Source of the DNA: Streptococcus sp.
GTDB lineage: Bacteria > Bacillota > Bacilli > Lactobacillales > Aerococcaceae
Length of the DNA stretch: 19,806 nucleotides
NCBI GenBank assembly: GCA_015264885.1
Contig: JABZYY010000014.1
Span: 1-19,806 of the forward strand
Reading direction: 5' to 3'
The notes beneath the pieces were generated by a model. That model had not been told where the DNA came from and ran no database searches. It was given only the letters and a program-made list of their open reading frames with translations. A program made the position numbers and the translations under genes. The first letter of the stretch is position 1, and each line of letters opens with the position of its first letter. This document shows positions 7,142 through 14,237 of the stretch, one piece after another.

Positions 7142-7814
7142 ATTGACTCTCCTCCCAATGACTTAGATGCATCTCGAGTTCCAGTCTTTCGTCCTGGTTT
7201 TCTTTGATCCACTCCGCAATCTGTTCCCAGTGTGCGCCCTCCATCGCTTCTGCACGTTTGATAAACCACTCTTCGGTTTCTTTTAATGTTCCGTGATGTT
7301 CTTTTGTCACGTATTGTAAATACTCAACGAGTAACGCTTGTTTTGCCTCTTCCGTCTTATAATCAAACTGATGCACTTCGAAAATTGGTAAATAGGTCCA
7401 TCCCATCGCATTAGCTAGTGCTTGGAACGGGCGCAAGAGTTCCGAAATCGTGAATTGCTCTTTTCCTCCTGCACGGAAGGCTTCTTCTTTCACCCCAAGT
7501 GTCACAACGATTCCGAGTTCCTTAATTTGTTTTGCAAAAAGTGCACTCTTACTCATCACCGTATCGATCCATTCCTTCATGACTGAAGGTGCCTGGTACC
7601 AATACATCGGGAATTGAAGAATAAGGCGTTCGGCCTCGGAGTCTACCAACGCTTTTTCTTCTGTGGCTCTTATAAAATGAGGCTTTTTCTCACTCCACAC
7701 TTCGTCCAAGTGACGAACTGTTACAGTTTCTTCCCCTTTTACGGTTGCGAGGAAAAACTGTTGAACTGACGACGAATGAACCGTTGGATGGCTAATCACC
7801 ACCATTGTTTTCAT
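7128..7814 (-). CDS. Flavodoxin-fold NAD(P)H-dependent oxidoreductase (KefF/YwrO/NQO-like)
   Basis: This is a cytosolic FMN- or FAD-dependent NAD(P)H:quinone-type oxidoreductase of the flavodoxin_2 family. The N-terminus MVVISHPTVHSSS is the flavin-phosphate loop; LQFPMYWYQAPSVMKEWIDTV (near 90-110) is the classic family signature; LGVKEEAFRAGG corresponds to the GG-containing flavin/substrate loop. At 228 aa it is longer than the usual 170-200 aa, the extra length being a charged C-terminal tail (about 180-228). The start at 7814 is 1 bp past the amidohydrolase stop, with GAAAGGAA inside the upstream gene. The substrate (quinone, azo or nitro compound) is unknown. The gene order with an M20 amidohydrolase suggests joint metabolism of a small organic compound, but that is speculation. 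Confidence 0.9.
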   Translation of the reverse strand: MKTMVVISHPTVHSSSVQQFFLATVKGEETVTVRHLDEVWSEKKPHFIRATEEKALVDSEAERLILQFPMYWYQAPSVMKEWIDTVMSKSALFAKQIKELGIVVTLGVKEEAFRAGGKEQFTISELLRPFQALANAMGWTYLPIFEVHQFDYKTEEAKQALLVEYLQYVTKEHHGTLKETEEWFIKRAEAMEGAHWEQIAEWIKENQDERLELEMHLSHWEESQYGDY

Positions 7815-7815
7815 A

Positions 7816-8964
7816 TTACGCGTTTCCTTTCTGTGAGAGTACTTCTAAGAGAGCATTTGTATTGTCGACAAAATACTGAATCGCAAACGGTAATGCTGCA
7901 TCATCCACTAAGAATGCTGGGTGATGCCATTCGCGTGGACAGCCTGTTCCAATAAAGACGAAACATCCTGGAACGTGTTCCATATAATTAGCGAAATCTT
8001 CCGCTCCTAAAGTCACTTCCGGTGTTACCACTGTCGCAAATTTCTCCGTCACACTTTTAACCACTTTTGTGACTGCGGCATCATTATGCACGACTGGTGG
8101 CGTTAAAATCCATTCGATACTTCCTTTTTGTCCGTAAACATCTGCGGTTTGGACAATCATCTTCTCGAACTGCTCGGTCATTTTACGTTCGACTTCTTTA
8201 TTAAACGTACGAATCGTTCCTTCAAAAAATACTTTTTCTGGAATCACATTCCATGTATTTCCTGCTTCGATATGCGATACGCTTAATACCACTGGTTCTA
8301 GTGGAGACGTATGACGAGCAACGATGGCTTGAGCGTTCGCAATCACTTGGCAAGCCGTCACGATTGGATCGTTCCCATTGTGCGGTGCTGCCGCATGCGT
8401 TCCTACCCCTGTAATTTCGGCTTTGAACTGACCGACTGCTGCCATGAGCGGTCCTTCCTTCACACCAATCGTTCCAACTGGAAGTTCTGGTTTATTATGG
8501 AAACCAATAATGGCATCGACTCCCTCAAGCACGCCTTCTGCAATTAACGCGCGTGCTCCTTGGTTGCTCTCTTCTGCCGGTTGGAAAATGAAACGAACTT
8601 TCCCTTGTAATTTGTCTTCTTGTGCCCTCAACACTTGCACGGCTCCAAGTAAACTTGCTGTATGGAAATCATGTCCACACGCATGCATCGCTCCTTCATT
8701 TTTTGAAGCGTAGTCTAATCCTGTTTGTTCCACAATCGGTAAGGCATCGATGTCGGCACGTAAGGCTAATGTTGGTCCATTGTCGTTTCCGATTTCTGCC
8801 ACGACTCCAGTTTTAGACTTTAAATTCCAGCATGTAAGCCCCATTGCTTCTAGGGCTTCGCGGATATAACGAGTCGTTTCGACTTCCGTTCCAGATACTT
8901 CTGGATACATATGTAAATGATGGCGATATGCCGTAGCGCGTTCAATAACTTCTTTTGTAATCAT
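7816..8964 (-). CDS. M20D family N-acyl amino acid amidohydrolase (hippurate hydrolase-like)
   Basis: This cytosolic di-metal amidohydrolase of 382 aa removes an acyl group from an N-acylated amino acid (N-acetyl, benzoyl or similar). Metal and catalytic residues are visible: Cys96 and His98 in HACGHDFH, the Glu131-Glu132 pair in PAEESNQGA, His156 in GFHNKPELP, and His347-His348 in EWHHPAF. The Cys ligand is characteristic of subfamily M20D. A lid/dimer domain (about 175-290) splits the catalytic domain as usual. I start at the ATG at 8964 because GGGGAGAG lies 6 bases upstream; the longer frame beginning at 8994 would put that site inside the gene. It is the first gene of the four-gene operon. 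The exact substrate cannot be told from sequence. Confidence 0.93.
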   Translation of the reverse strand: MITKEVIERATAYRHHLHMYPEVSGTEVETTRYIREALEAMGLTCWNLKSKTGVVAEIGNDNGPTLALRADIDALPIVEQTGLDYASKNEGAMHACGHDFHTASLLGAVQVLRAQEDKLQGKVRFIFQPAEESNQGARALIAEGVLEGVDAIIGFHNKPELPVGTIGVKEGPLMAAVGQFKAEITGVGTHAAAPHNGNDPIVTACQVIANAQAIVARHTSPLEPVVLSVSHIEAGNTWNVIPEKVFFEGTIRTFNKEVERKMTEQFEKMIVQTADVYGQKGSIEWILTPPVVHNDAAVTKVVKSVTEKFATVVTPEVTLGAEDFANYMEHVPGCFVFIGTGCPREWHHPAFLVDDAALPFAIQYFVDNTNALLEVLSQKGNA

Positions 8965-8992
8965 AACTCTCTCCCCAATCTGTTTCCTACAC

Positions 8993-9020
8993 ATTGTAAC
9001 AAACTAGGCGGCTTTATGCA
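8993..9020 (-). promoter_or_regulatory. Possible promoter of the M20 operon
   Basis: TACAAT (8993-8998 on the minus strand) lies about 28 bp upstream of the amidohydrolase start and fits a -10 element. A matching -35 is poor (TGCATA at about 16 bp), so the call is tentative. The region between the two opposing ends otherwise shows nothing. Confidence 0.35.
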
Positions 9021-9069
9021 CCATGAACTCCCTTGAAAAACAATAAAAATTCTGTTTACCGCACGCATC

Positions 9070-9105
9070 AAAAAAGACTCCGTTTCGAAAGGAAACAGAG
9101 TCTTT
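9070..9105 (-). terminator. Terminator of the ABC exporter operon
   Basis: An AAAGACTCTGTTTC-type stem (9092-9105 with 9071-9085, minor wobble, CTTTC loop) is followed by six Ts on the minus strand. It begins a few bases after the stop codon at 9110. Confidence 0.88.
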
Positions 9106-9109
9106 AGGA

Positions 9110-10849
9110 TTAGCCTTTTTGAAGAGCCACCATTTCGGCATATTGCCCTTGCAGTTGAAGTAATTCATCATGCGTTCCGCGTTCCACAATTTCGCCTTTA
9201 TCCAACACAAAGATTTGGTCGGCATGAGCAATCGTTGACAAGCGGTGCGCAATTATAAAGGTTGTACGCCCTTCTTTTACGACATTAATTGCGTTTTGAA
9301 TAATCTCTTCCGTCTCGGTATCAATATGCGAAGTCGCTTCATCTAAAATCAAAATTTTCGGGTCAAAGACAATCGCACGAGCAAATGAAATGAGTTGGCG
9401 TTCCCCTGAAGAGAAGTCCATCCCTTTTTCTTTTACCTCGTAGTCCAAGCCCTTGTCACTCTTCGTGAGTAGATGACCTCCGCCTACTTTAATAAGCGCA
9501 TCTCTTATCGTCTCAGTCTCAATCGATTCATTGTTAAGCCCTACATTAGAAGCAATCGTTCCTGTAAAGAGGTATGGATCTTGCAGCACAATCCCCATCT
9601 CGCTTCGAACACTACGTCTATTAAAGTCACGCGTGTTTTTGCCATCAATCAAGATCGCTCCACTCGTTGGGTCATAGAATCGAAAGAGCAAGTTCATAAT
9701 AGAAGATTTTCCTGAACCGGTATGACCGACAAAGGCCACCGTCTGCCCAGGCTCTACCGTGAAATTCAAGTGTTTCAACACCGGTACTCCTGGCGTATAC
9801 TCGAAGCTCACATCCTTAAATTCGATACGTCCTTCGTCGAATGTGAAGAGCTCTTCGCCACTTTCCTCGCTTGGCGTATCCATCAATTCAAACACGCGGT
9901 CACCCGCAGCCATCGATTGTTGGAAACCAGACACGACATTCATAAAGGTTTGAATCGGCTCATAAACGCGGTTGATATAATCAATAAACGCATAGAGGAG
10001 CCCCGCTGAAATTCCAAGTGTTCCTCCGATAAATTGCATTCCGAAGTAATACACAATTCCAAATAGCGTAAAGTTACGAAGTAAGCTCACTAAACTCCAC
10101 GAGAAGTAAGAATCGAGAATTAATTCCTTGCGACCAACCTCTACCCAAGACGTAGCCGTCGCCTCATATTCTGCAACAATCTTGTCTTCTTGTTGGAAGG
10201 CTTGAACGATACCAGCCCCTTGAATACTTTCATTTAACTGTCCACTCAATTGACTGTACAGTTCACGATTCTCAGAATAGTATTTTTTCTGCATCACGGC
10301 AACGGTTCTCTGCCATAGCATCATCACTGGAACTAAAAATAACAATACGAGTCCCAGCGTCGCATTTAATAAGAAAATCGTTACGTACACACCAACAAGC
10401 ATCACGACCGTACTAAGGAGTGTCGAAATTCCATTTACATAAAAGTTTGCACGCACCGATTCCGTATCACTCGTGATTTTGGACACGACTTTTCCGGCAG
10501 GTAAATGGTCGAAATACGATACTGGCAATGTTTGTACATGCTCGAACACTTCGTCACGAATGCGTTTAGCCACGCGGTTCGAGAGAGTCTTCATATATAA
10601 ACGGTTTAGATAACCACCAGCCGCTCCAATTAAGTTCACTGCCACGTAAATGCCCACCCATAGGAGCACAGCCCTGGCATTAAAGACATGAGATTGTCCC
10701 ATCGGTGTAATCACATTATCAATCATATATTTTGCCACAAGAGGTCCTGTCAAGGTCGCAACCGTTGAAATCAACAGGCAGACGAGTCCAATCAGAACTC
10801 CTTTTTTCTCATAGCGGAGGTAGCTTAATAATCGCTTTATCGTTTTCAT
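9110..10849 (-). CDS. Heterodimeric ABC exporter, catalytic-Glu subunit (BmrD/LmrD/EfrB/PatB type)
   Basis: This is a half-transporter of 579 aa: six transmembrane helices (about 18-300) fused to an ATPase domain (about 340-579). Walker A is GHTGSGKS (375-382), Walker B ends LDEA with Glu504 as catalytic base, and the H-loop is His535. The ABC signature is degenerate: FSSGERQ (479-485) instead of LSGGQ. The partner (10846-12585) has the complementary defect, so the pair forms one working and one degenerate ATP site, as in LmrCD, BmrCD and EfrAB drug exporters. Start and upstream stop overlap as ATGA (10846-10849), coupling the two subunits. Substrates are probably amphiphilic drugs or dyes; they cannot be predicted from sequence. 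Confidence 0.93.
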   Translation of the reverse strand: MKTIKRLLSYLRYEKKGVLIGLVCLLISTVATLTGPLVAKYMIDNVITPMGQSHVFNARAVLLWVGIYVAVNLIGAAGGYLNRLYMKTLSNRVAKRIRDEVFEHVQTLPVSYFDHLPAGKVVSKITSDTESVRANFYVNGISTLLSTVVMLVGVYVTIFLLNATLGLVLLFLVPVMMLWQRTVAVMQKKYYSENRELYSQLSGQLNESIQGAGIVQAFQQEDKIVAEYEATATSWVEVGRKELILDSYFSWSLVSLLRNFTLFGIVYYFGMQFIGGTLGISAGLLYAFIDYINRVYEPIQTFMNVVSGFQQSMAAGDRVFELMDTPSEESGEELFTFDEGRIEFKDVSFEYTPGVPVLKHLNFTVEPGQTVAFVGHTGSGKSSIMNLLFRFYDPTSGAILIDGKNTRDFNRRSVRSEMGIVLQDPYLFTGTIASNVGLNNESIETETIRDALIKVGGGHLLTKSDKGLDYEVKEKGMDFSSGERQLISFARAIVFDPKILILDEATSHIDTETEEIIQNAINVVKEGRTTFIIAHRLSTIAHADQIFVLDKGEIVERGTHDELLQLQGQYAEMVALQKG

Positions 10850-12585
10850 TCGATTTCCTCCTCTATCTCTTGAATCAGGTACTGTTCATAGTACCAACCA
10901 CGTTGTGCGAGTAACTCCTCGTGGCTTCCTCTCTCACTGATGCGTCCTTCATTCATCACAATAATCTCATCGGCATGACGAATTGCAGAGAGTCGGTGTG
11001 CTGAAATAATATTCATACAGCCACCGCGCTCTTCTTGCAAGTGCGCAATAATTTCGCGTTCTGTTTTCGCATCAACTGCGGATAACGCATCATCTAAAAT
11101 CAAACATTCACGGTTACGTAAGAAGGCACGCGCAATCGATAGACGTTGTTTTTGCCCACCACTGAGGGATACCCCTTTTTCTCCGACCATCGTATCGAGC
11201 TGCTGCGGCATGCGTTTCACGTCTCCATCAAATGACGCCAACGTCAACGCTTCCCAGATTTCCTCATCGGTTGCATCTTCTTTCCCGAATAACATATTCT
11301 CGCGAATCGTGCGTGAGAAAAGTGTGTGTTCTTGCGGAACGTAGGCTAAATGACCTGCCACCATTTGAGGATCGTAATCAATCAATGGTTCTCCGTTAAT
11401 GAGAAGCTGCTCTCCTCGGTATGGAAATTGATGTAATAATTGCATCAAGAGCGTCGTCTTCCCAGAACCTGTTTTCCCAACGATCCCAAGTGTCTCGCCT
11501 TTATTTAATGTAAGGTTAATCTCTTTTAATAATGGCGCCTCTTCACCTGGATACGTAAAGTTGAAGTCCTTAAACTCAATGGATTCAATCGTCTCGAGCG
11601 CTTTTGTACCGCCGCGTTCAATTTCATCATCATGTTTCAACACTTCATTAATACGCTCGGTTGCTACTTTTCCGCGTTTATAGTTCGTGATAATATCGCC
11701 AATCATAAACATCGGCCACATAATCGACCCCATATAGACTTGGAATGCAATGACATCCCCGACTAGAATGTCCCCAGTCGATACTAGATACCCACCGTAG
11801 AGAAGCGCAATGGTAAAGCTGATCATCATAAATAATTGCGCGAGTGGAATAAAACGAGACTCAATCTCTGCCACGACGATATTTTGCTTCATGGCCTTTT
11901 TCGTTTTCGCACGAAATTCATCCATCATCGCATCTTCTTGTCCGTAAGCTCGAATCACATACGTCCCGTCAATCATCTCCAGCACTTCATTATTTAATTG
12001 TGAAACTGCATTTTGCGCCTTGTTGTACTCTTCTTCTAAATCGAATCCCCATTTATACACAAGATACGAAAGGATTGGCAGTGGCAAAACTGCTGCGATG
12101 GTCAGTGGCAATGAAATCGTTGTAACCATCATATAAAGTGATACGCTCCCCAGTAATGTAGAGTTCATCAAGGCAAACATACCGAACCCCATCATTTCAC
12201 CAATCGTTGAAACGTCTTCACTGCTACGCGTAATAATATCGCCCGTTCTAAAATGCGCGTAAAACGGGATTTTCTTTCTCAAGTTATTCCGAAGCAATTT
12301 CACACGTAATTCTTTTTGAACTTCATAATACCCAATAAAAATAAAATAGGTCCAAATACTCTCCGTGATATACGCCACAAGAATAATCCCGACTAAAACC
12401 ACAAGCTGTGTCCAAAGCCACTCGGCATTCAGTTCACTCGCCACGATGTTATCGACGACTTGTCCGATAATCCGAGCTGGGTACACCGCCGCAATACTAC
12501 TTGCAATCATCAAAATGAAACTAACAAGGTAGCGCATCGGATGTTTTTTTATAAAATTAATCATGACTTTCAATAAATCGTTCAT
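10846..12585 (-). CDS. Heterodimeric ABC exporter, degenerate-base subunit (BmrC/LmrC/EfrA/PatA type)
   Basis: This 579-aa half-transporter has a transmembrane domain at about 15-300 and an ATPase domain at about 335-579. Walker A is GKTGSGKT (370-377), the signature is canonical LSGGQKQR (474-481) and the H-loop is His530, but the residue after the Walker B Asp498 is Asp499 instead of the catalytic Glu. This pairs with the degenerate signature of the partner to make one inactive ATP site. GGAGGAAAACG precedes the ATG at 12585 and sits directly after the T-run of an upstream terminator, so transcription must read through that terminator to express the gene. Likely a multidrug exporter at the cell membrane, possibly induced by its substrates. 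Confidence 0.93.
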   Translation of the reverse strand: MNDLLKVMINFIKKHPMRYLVSFILMIASSIAAVYPARIIGQVVDNIVASELNAEWLWTQLVVLVGIILVAYITESIWTYFIFIGYYEVQKELRVKLLRNNLRKKIPFYAHFRTGDIITRSSEDVSTIGEMMGFGMFALMNSTLLGSVSLYMMVTTISLPLTIAAVLPLPILSYLVYKWGFDLEEEYNKAQNAVSQLNNEVLEMIDGTYVIRAYGQEDAMMDEFRAKTKKAMKQNIVVAEIESRFIPLAQLFMMISFTIALLYGGYLVSTGDILVGDVIAFQVYMGSIMWPMFMIGDIITNYKRGKVATERINEVLKHDDEIERGGTKALETIESIEFKDFNFTYPGEEAPLLKEINLTLNKGETLGIVGKTGSGKTTLLMQLLHQFPYRGEQLLINGEPLIDYDPQMVAGHLAYVPQEHTLFSRTIRENMLFGKEDATDEEIWEALTLASFDGDVKRMPQQLDTMVGEKGVSLSGGQKQRLSIARAFLRNRECLILDDALSAVDAKTEREIIAHLQEERGGCMNIISAHRLSAIRHADEIIVMNEGRISERGSHEELLAQRGWYYEQYLIQEIEEEIE

Positions 12586-12599
12586 CGTTTTCCTCCATC

Positions 12600-12642
12600 A
12601 AAAAAGCCGTAACCTTCCCCACGCATGGAAAAAGTAACGGCT
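12600..12642 (-). terminator. Attenuator (leader terminator) of the ABC exporter operon
   Basis: On the minus strand AGCCGTTACTTTTTCC (12642 down to 12627) pairs over 16 positions with GGGGAAGGTTACGGCT (12620-12605) with one U-U mismatch and several G-U pairs. The loop is 6 bases and the stem is followed at once by a T-run. It lies between the leader peptide and the ribosome binding site of the first ABC gene. GGAAGGTT in the 3' arm is the exact complement of AACCTTCC inside the leader peptide gene (12691-12698), allowing a competing antiterminator. Confidence 0.85.
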
Positions 12643-12668
12643 CACTTAAATTTATCTATAAAAATGCG

Positions 12669-12737
12669 CTATACTTCATTCACCAAAATTGGAAGGTTTC
12701 TCAAAAAATGTACTTGTTTTACGTTTAAGTTGTTCAT
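12669..12737 (-). CDS. 22-aa leader peptide of the ABC exporter operon
   Basis: This short reading frame begins at the ATG at 12737 and ends with TAG at 12669. It is preceded by an excellent ribosome binding site (GGAGGAG, 7 bases upstream) and lies about 35 bp from the transcription start. The peptide reads MNNLNVKQVHFLRNLPILVN followed by Glu-Val. Codons 14-16 (AAC CTT CCA) contain the eight bases complementary to the terminator 3' arm. Ribosome position on this frame could therefore decide whether the terminator forms, as established for bmrB in front of Bacillus subtilis bmrCD. The peptide sequence itself matches nothing I recognise. Far below normal gene size, but the signals around it are strong. 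Confidence 0.75.
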   Translation of the reverse strand: MNNLNVKQVHFLRNLPILVNEV

Positions 12738-12779
12738 TGATTTCTCCTCCAATCTGATAAATTTAACGTTATACTGAAT

Positions 12780-12807
12780 ATTATACTCCAAAACGCCTTC
12801 ATGTCAA
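12780..12807 (-). promoter_or_regulatory. Sigma-A promoter of the leader peptide/ABC exporter operon
   Basis: On the minus strand TTGACA (12802-12807) and TATAAT (12780-12785) are both perfect consensus hexamers, separated by 16 bp. A promoter this strong fits an operon whose control acts after initiation, by attenuation. It is divergent from the trhO promoter. Confidence 0.88.
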
Positions 12808-12837
12808 TACCTTTCGAAGTTTTTCACAATCGAATTC

Positions 12838-12856
12838 ATTGATAATCATTCTCAAT
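12838..12856. promoter_or_regulatory. Fur-like inverted repeat in the trhO promoter
   Basis: ATTGATAATCATTCTCAAT is a 9-1-9 inverted repeat with one mismatched pair, centred on C12847. Its inner 15 bases TGATAATCATTCTCA differ from the 7-1-7 Fur box TGATAATNATTATCA at one position. It covers the -35 element and half of the spacer of the trhO promoter, so a bound repressor would block trhO. Fur, PerR, Zur and related members cannot be distinguished by sequence alone. Confidence 0.55.
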
Positions 12857-12867
12857 AAAGTTACAAT
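12839..12867 (+). promoter_or_regulatory. Promoter of trhO
   Basis: TTGATA (12839-12844) and TACAAT (12862-12867) are separated by 17 bp. The transcript would start near 12874, leaving a leader of about 34 bases that carries an AGGATGAAAG ribosome binding region. Confidence 0.75.
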
Positions 12868-12907
12868 AGAATCACTACAAATTAGAAAAGGATGAAAGAT
12901 TTACAAT

Positions 12908-13891
12908 ATGGCAAAAGACATTCGTGTTTTACTTTACTATAAATATGTTCCAATCGAAAATGCGGAACAATTTGCGGCAGATCATTTAGCATTCTGCAAA
13001 TCAATCGGATTAAAAGGACGTATCCTTGTCGCTGACGAAGGAATCAACGGAACTGTATCTGGTGATTACGAAACAACTCAAAAATATATGGACTATGTTC
13101 ACTCTCTTCCTGGCATGGAAGACTTATGGTTTAAAATCGATGAAGAAAGCGAACAAGCCTTCAAGAAGATGTTCGTTCGTTACAAAAAAGAAATCGTACA
13201 CCTTGGCTTAGAGGATAACAACTTCGATAACGATATTAACCCGCTTGAAACAACAGGTGCTTACCTTTCACCAAAAGAATTCAAGGAAGCACTCCTTGAC
13301 GAAAACACTGTTGTACTAGACACTCGTAACGACTATGAGTACGATCTAGGTCACTTCCGCGGAGCTATCCGTCCTGACATTCGCAACTTCCGTGAATTAC
13401 CACAATGGGTTCGCGATAACAAAGAGAAATTCATGGACAAACGTGTCGTTGTTTACTGTACAGGTGGCGTTCGCTGTGAGAAATTCTCTGGCTGGATGGT
13501 TCGTGAAGGCTACAAAGATGTCGGTCAATTACACGGCGGTATCGCAACTTACGGGAAAGACCCAGAAGTTCAAGGCGAATTATGGGATGGAAAAATGTAC
13601 GTATTCGACGAGCGTATCGCTGTTGACATCAACCACGTAGACCCAGTTGTTATAGGGAAAGACTGGTTTGATGGAACACCATGTGAACGCTATGTCAATT
13701 GTGGCAATCCCTTCTGTAACCGTCGTATCCTAACATCAGAAGAAAATGAAGACAAGTACCTTCGTGGATGCTCACACGAGTGTCGTGTTCACCCACGCAA
13801 CCGCTACGTACAAGAACACAACCTATCTCTTGAAGAAGTTGTAGCTCGCTTAGAAGCTATCGGCGAAGAATTAGATACAGTAAAAGCTTAA
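12908..13891 (+). CDS. trhO: tRNA uridine(34) hydroxylase / rhodanese-like TrhO (YceA family)
   Basis: This is a cytosolic protein of 327 aa. The family hydroxylates U34 in the anticodon of certain tRNAs to 5-hydroxyuridine, using oxygen, on the way to mo5U or cmo5U. Domains in order: N-terminal acylphosphatase-like UPF0176 domain (about 5-95, with [14 protein letters not shown] at 39-52), a rhodanese domain (about 120-220) with loop CTGGVRC (Cys184-Cys190), and a C-terminal Cys-rich segment ([15 protein letters not shown], later GCSHEC) that could bind a metal. It is monocistronic, divergent from the ABC exporter, and ends inside the left arm of repeat copy C, whose inner hairpin probably ends its transcript. 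A Fur-like box overlaps its promoter. The gene has few rare codons, suggesting good expression. Confidence 0.93.
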   Translation: MAKDIRVLLYYKYVPIENAEQFAADHLAFCKSIGLKGRILVADEGINGTVSGDYETTQKYMDYVHSLPGMEDLWFKIDEESEQAFKKMFVRYKKEIVHLGLEDNNFDNDINPLETTGAYLSPKEFKEALLDENTVVLDTRNDYEYDLGHFRGAIRPDIRNFRELPQWVRDNKEKFMDKRVVVYCTGGVRCEKFSGWMVREGYKDVGQLHGGIATYGKDPEVQGELWDGKMYVFDERIAVDINHVDPVVIGKDWFDGTPCERYVNCGNPFCNRRILTSEENEDKYLRGCSHECRVHPRNRYVQEHNLSLEEVVARLEAIGEELDTVKA

Positions 13892-14144
13892 TAGAGAGAA
13901 ACGTATCTAAAAGTCACCATTAGTGACACCTTCGAATCCTAGCGGATTTTATCATAACTACAATAATGGGGTACCGGTTCGAGCCTATAGTCTCTCACCT
14001 TTAAAGCCTCAAAGAGGGCGTATGGAATTAATTCCTACGCCCTCTTTTTCGCATTTAATACCATTCCCCATTATTGTGGTTATGAAATCCGCAAGATTCT
14101 TCGGTTTCACTATTTATAAACTACATACGTTTCTCTCTATTAAG
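13887..14144 (+). repeat. Foldback repeat, copy C (complete, 258 bp)
   Basis: The two ends are a perfect 20-bp inverted repeat: CTTAATAGAGAGAAACGTAT at 13887-13906 and its complement at 14125-14144. The left end includes the trhO stop codon. Further inward the arms keep pairing with small gaps (TAGTGA, GCGGATTT, CATAAC, ACAATAATGGGG against 14066-14120). The core has ACCGGTTCGAGCC (13973-13985) and GTCTCTCACCTTTAAAG (13990-14006), shared with copies A and B, then an inner hairpin (14011-14047). A side hairpin GTCAC/GTGAC lies at 13913-13927. The arms are unrelated to those of copy B, although the core is the same. The element fills most of the gap between convergent trhO and glf. No coding potential. 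Confidence 0.88.
14011..14049 (+). terminator. Terminator of trhO, formed by the inner hairpin of repeat C
   Basis: AAAGAGGGCGTA (14011-14022) pairs with TACGCCCTCTTT (14036-14047), enclosing the self-complementary GGAATTAATTCC with one bulged T. Five Ts follow on the plus strand. It is the best intrinsic terminator after trhO and belongs to the conserved part of the repeat. Confidence 0.75.
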
Positions 14145-14193
14145 TTTCATTGCTTTTCTTGCACCGACTGCTTTTCTCTCTCCTGAAGAAGCG

Positions 14194-14230
14194 AAAAATA
14201 CCCTATTTTGCCGTGGCCAAATAGGGTATT
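14194..14230 (-). terminator. Terminator of glf
   Basis: A perfect 12-bp stem (AATACCCTATTT at 14197-14208 with 14219-14230) closes a 10-base loop and is followed on the minus strand by TTTTTCGC. It begins 8 bp past the glf stop codon. Confidence 0.88.
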
Positions 14231-14237
14231 CTTGCGT

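Noticed and set aside
8965..8994. Longer start for the M20 amidohydrolase (10 extra residues)
   Set aside because: It would place the GGGGAGAG ribosome binding site inside the gene and lacks its own; homologues begin near the second Met.
12600..12642. Ligand-binding riboswitch upstream of the ABC genes
   Set aside because: The leader is short and is occupied by a translated frame with a strong ribosome binding site; no known aptamer core is visible, so translation-based attenuation is the simpler reading.
13973..13985. tRNA T-arm or T-box motif suggested by GGTTCGAGCC
   Set aside because: No acceptor, anticodon or D-arm pairing surrounds it, copies A and B read GGCTCGAGCC, and there is no T-box bulge or specifier stem.
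13887..14144. Retron or other reverse-transcriptase RNA, suggested by long terminal inverted arms and inner hairpin
   Set aside because: No reverse transcriptase or effector gene is near any copy, and the element is repeated beside unrelated genes.
13923..14186. Plus-strand open frame of 87 codons after trhO
   Set aside because: It coincides with repeat C, runs through both arms and the terminator hairpin, and has no ribosome binding site.
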